22,472 nt of DNA from Clostridia bacterium (lineage in GTDB: Bacteria > Bacillota > Clostridia > Oscillospirales > CAG-272), in assembly GCA_017612495.1 (NCBI GenBank), contig JAGAFQ010000069.1, forward strand, positions 1 through 22,472, given 5' to 3'. Position numbers and translations under genes: made by a program. Below, one piece after another: positions 22,434-22,472 of the stretch. The notes beneath the pieces were generated by a model that saw nothing but the letters and a program-made list of their open reading frames with translations, was not told where the DNA came from and ran no database searches. Positions within the stretch are counted from its first letter, which is position 1; each line of letters starts with the position of its first letter.

Positions 22434-22466
22434 GCCTCCGCCGTATCTTGACGGCGGAGGCTTTTT
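22434..22466 (+). terminator. Intrinsic terminator after the antiporter gene
   Basis: GCCTCCGCCG (22434-22443) and CGGCGGAGGC (22452-22461) form a perfect 10-bp G-C-rich stem with an 8-nt loop, followed by five T. It begins 6 bp after the antiporter stop codon. Confidence 0.95.
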
Positions 22467-22472
22467 ATATTA

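Overview
The window is ordinary, gene-dense chromosome from a Gram-positive bacterium, most likely an uncultured gut-type Clostridia. The evidence is the rimP-nusA-ylxR-ylxQ-infB order, the recA/recX/rimO/pgsA neighbourhood, AGGAGG-like ribosome binding sites, TTGACA/TATAAT promoters, intrinsic terminators with U-tracts, encoded CCA ends on the tRNAs and a Gram-positive lipoprotein signal. The order or genus cannot be fixed by reading alone.

Layout. 1-989 is the 3' end of pheT. A good promoter at 999-1027 then starts recA, recX, rimO and pgsA, which end at a terminator near 4957. A terminator-like hairpin lies between recA and recX. 5104-10029 holds four tightly packed genes: an ABC ATPase, an ABC-2 permease, a GldG-like auxiliary protein and a DUF4340 membrane-anchored protein. 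They look like one export or envelope complex of unknown substrate. 10038-15186 is the transcription/translation operon rimP-nusA-ylxR-ylxQ-infB. It is preceded by a leader hairpin and closed directly after infB by a strong terminator, so the usual rbfA/truB tail is absent here.

15242-16986 (minus strand) encodes a ZIP metal transporter followed by an EamA/DMT permease. 17207-18013 (plus) is a YwaF-like membrane protein. 18038-18974 (minus) is a two-gene unit, a DUF4430 lipoprotein and an ECF-type S component. It lies behind a cobalamin-riboswitch-like leader with its own terminator and promoter, and is best read as a B12/corrinoid uptake unit.

19275-19697 has no convincing gene. It holds a palindrome-containing element between 10-bp direct repeats, an orphan terminator and inverted arrays of 7-bp repeats. 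Next come tRNA-Thr(TGT) and tRNA-Tyr(GTA) on the minus strand behind a perfect consensus promoter. The right end (plus strand) has a THUMP-domain RNA methyltransferase and a CPA2-type cation/proton antiporter, closed by a terminator.

No CRISPR array, prophage, insertion sequence or defence system was seen. The items most worth following up are the B12-riboswitch/DUF4430/ECF unit, the GldAFG-like/DUF4340 operon, the RNA hairpins in the recA-recX gap, the rimP leader and the infB leader, and the repeat-rich island beside the tRNAs.
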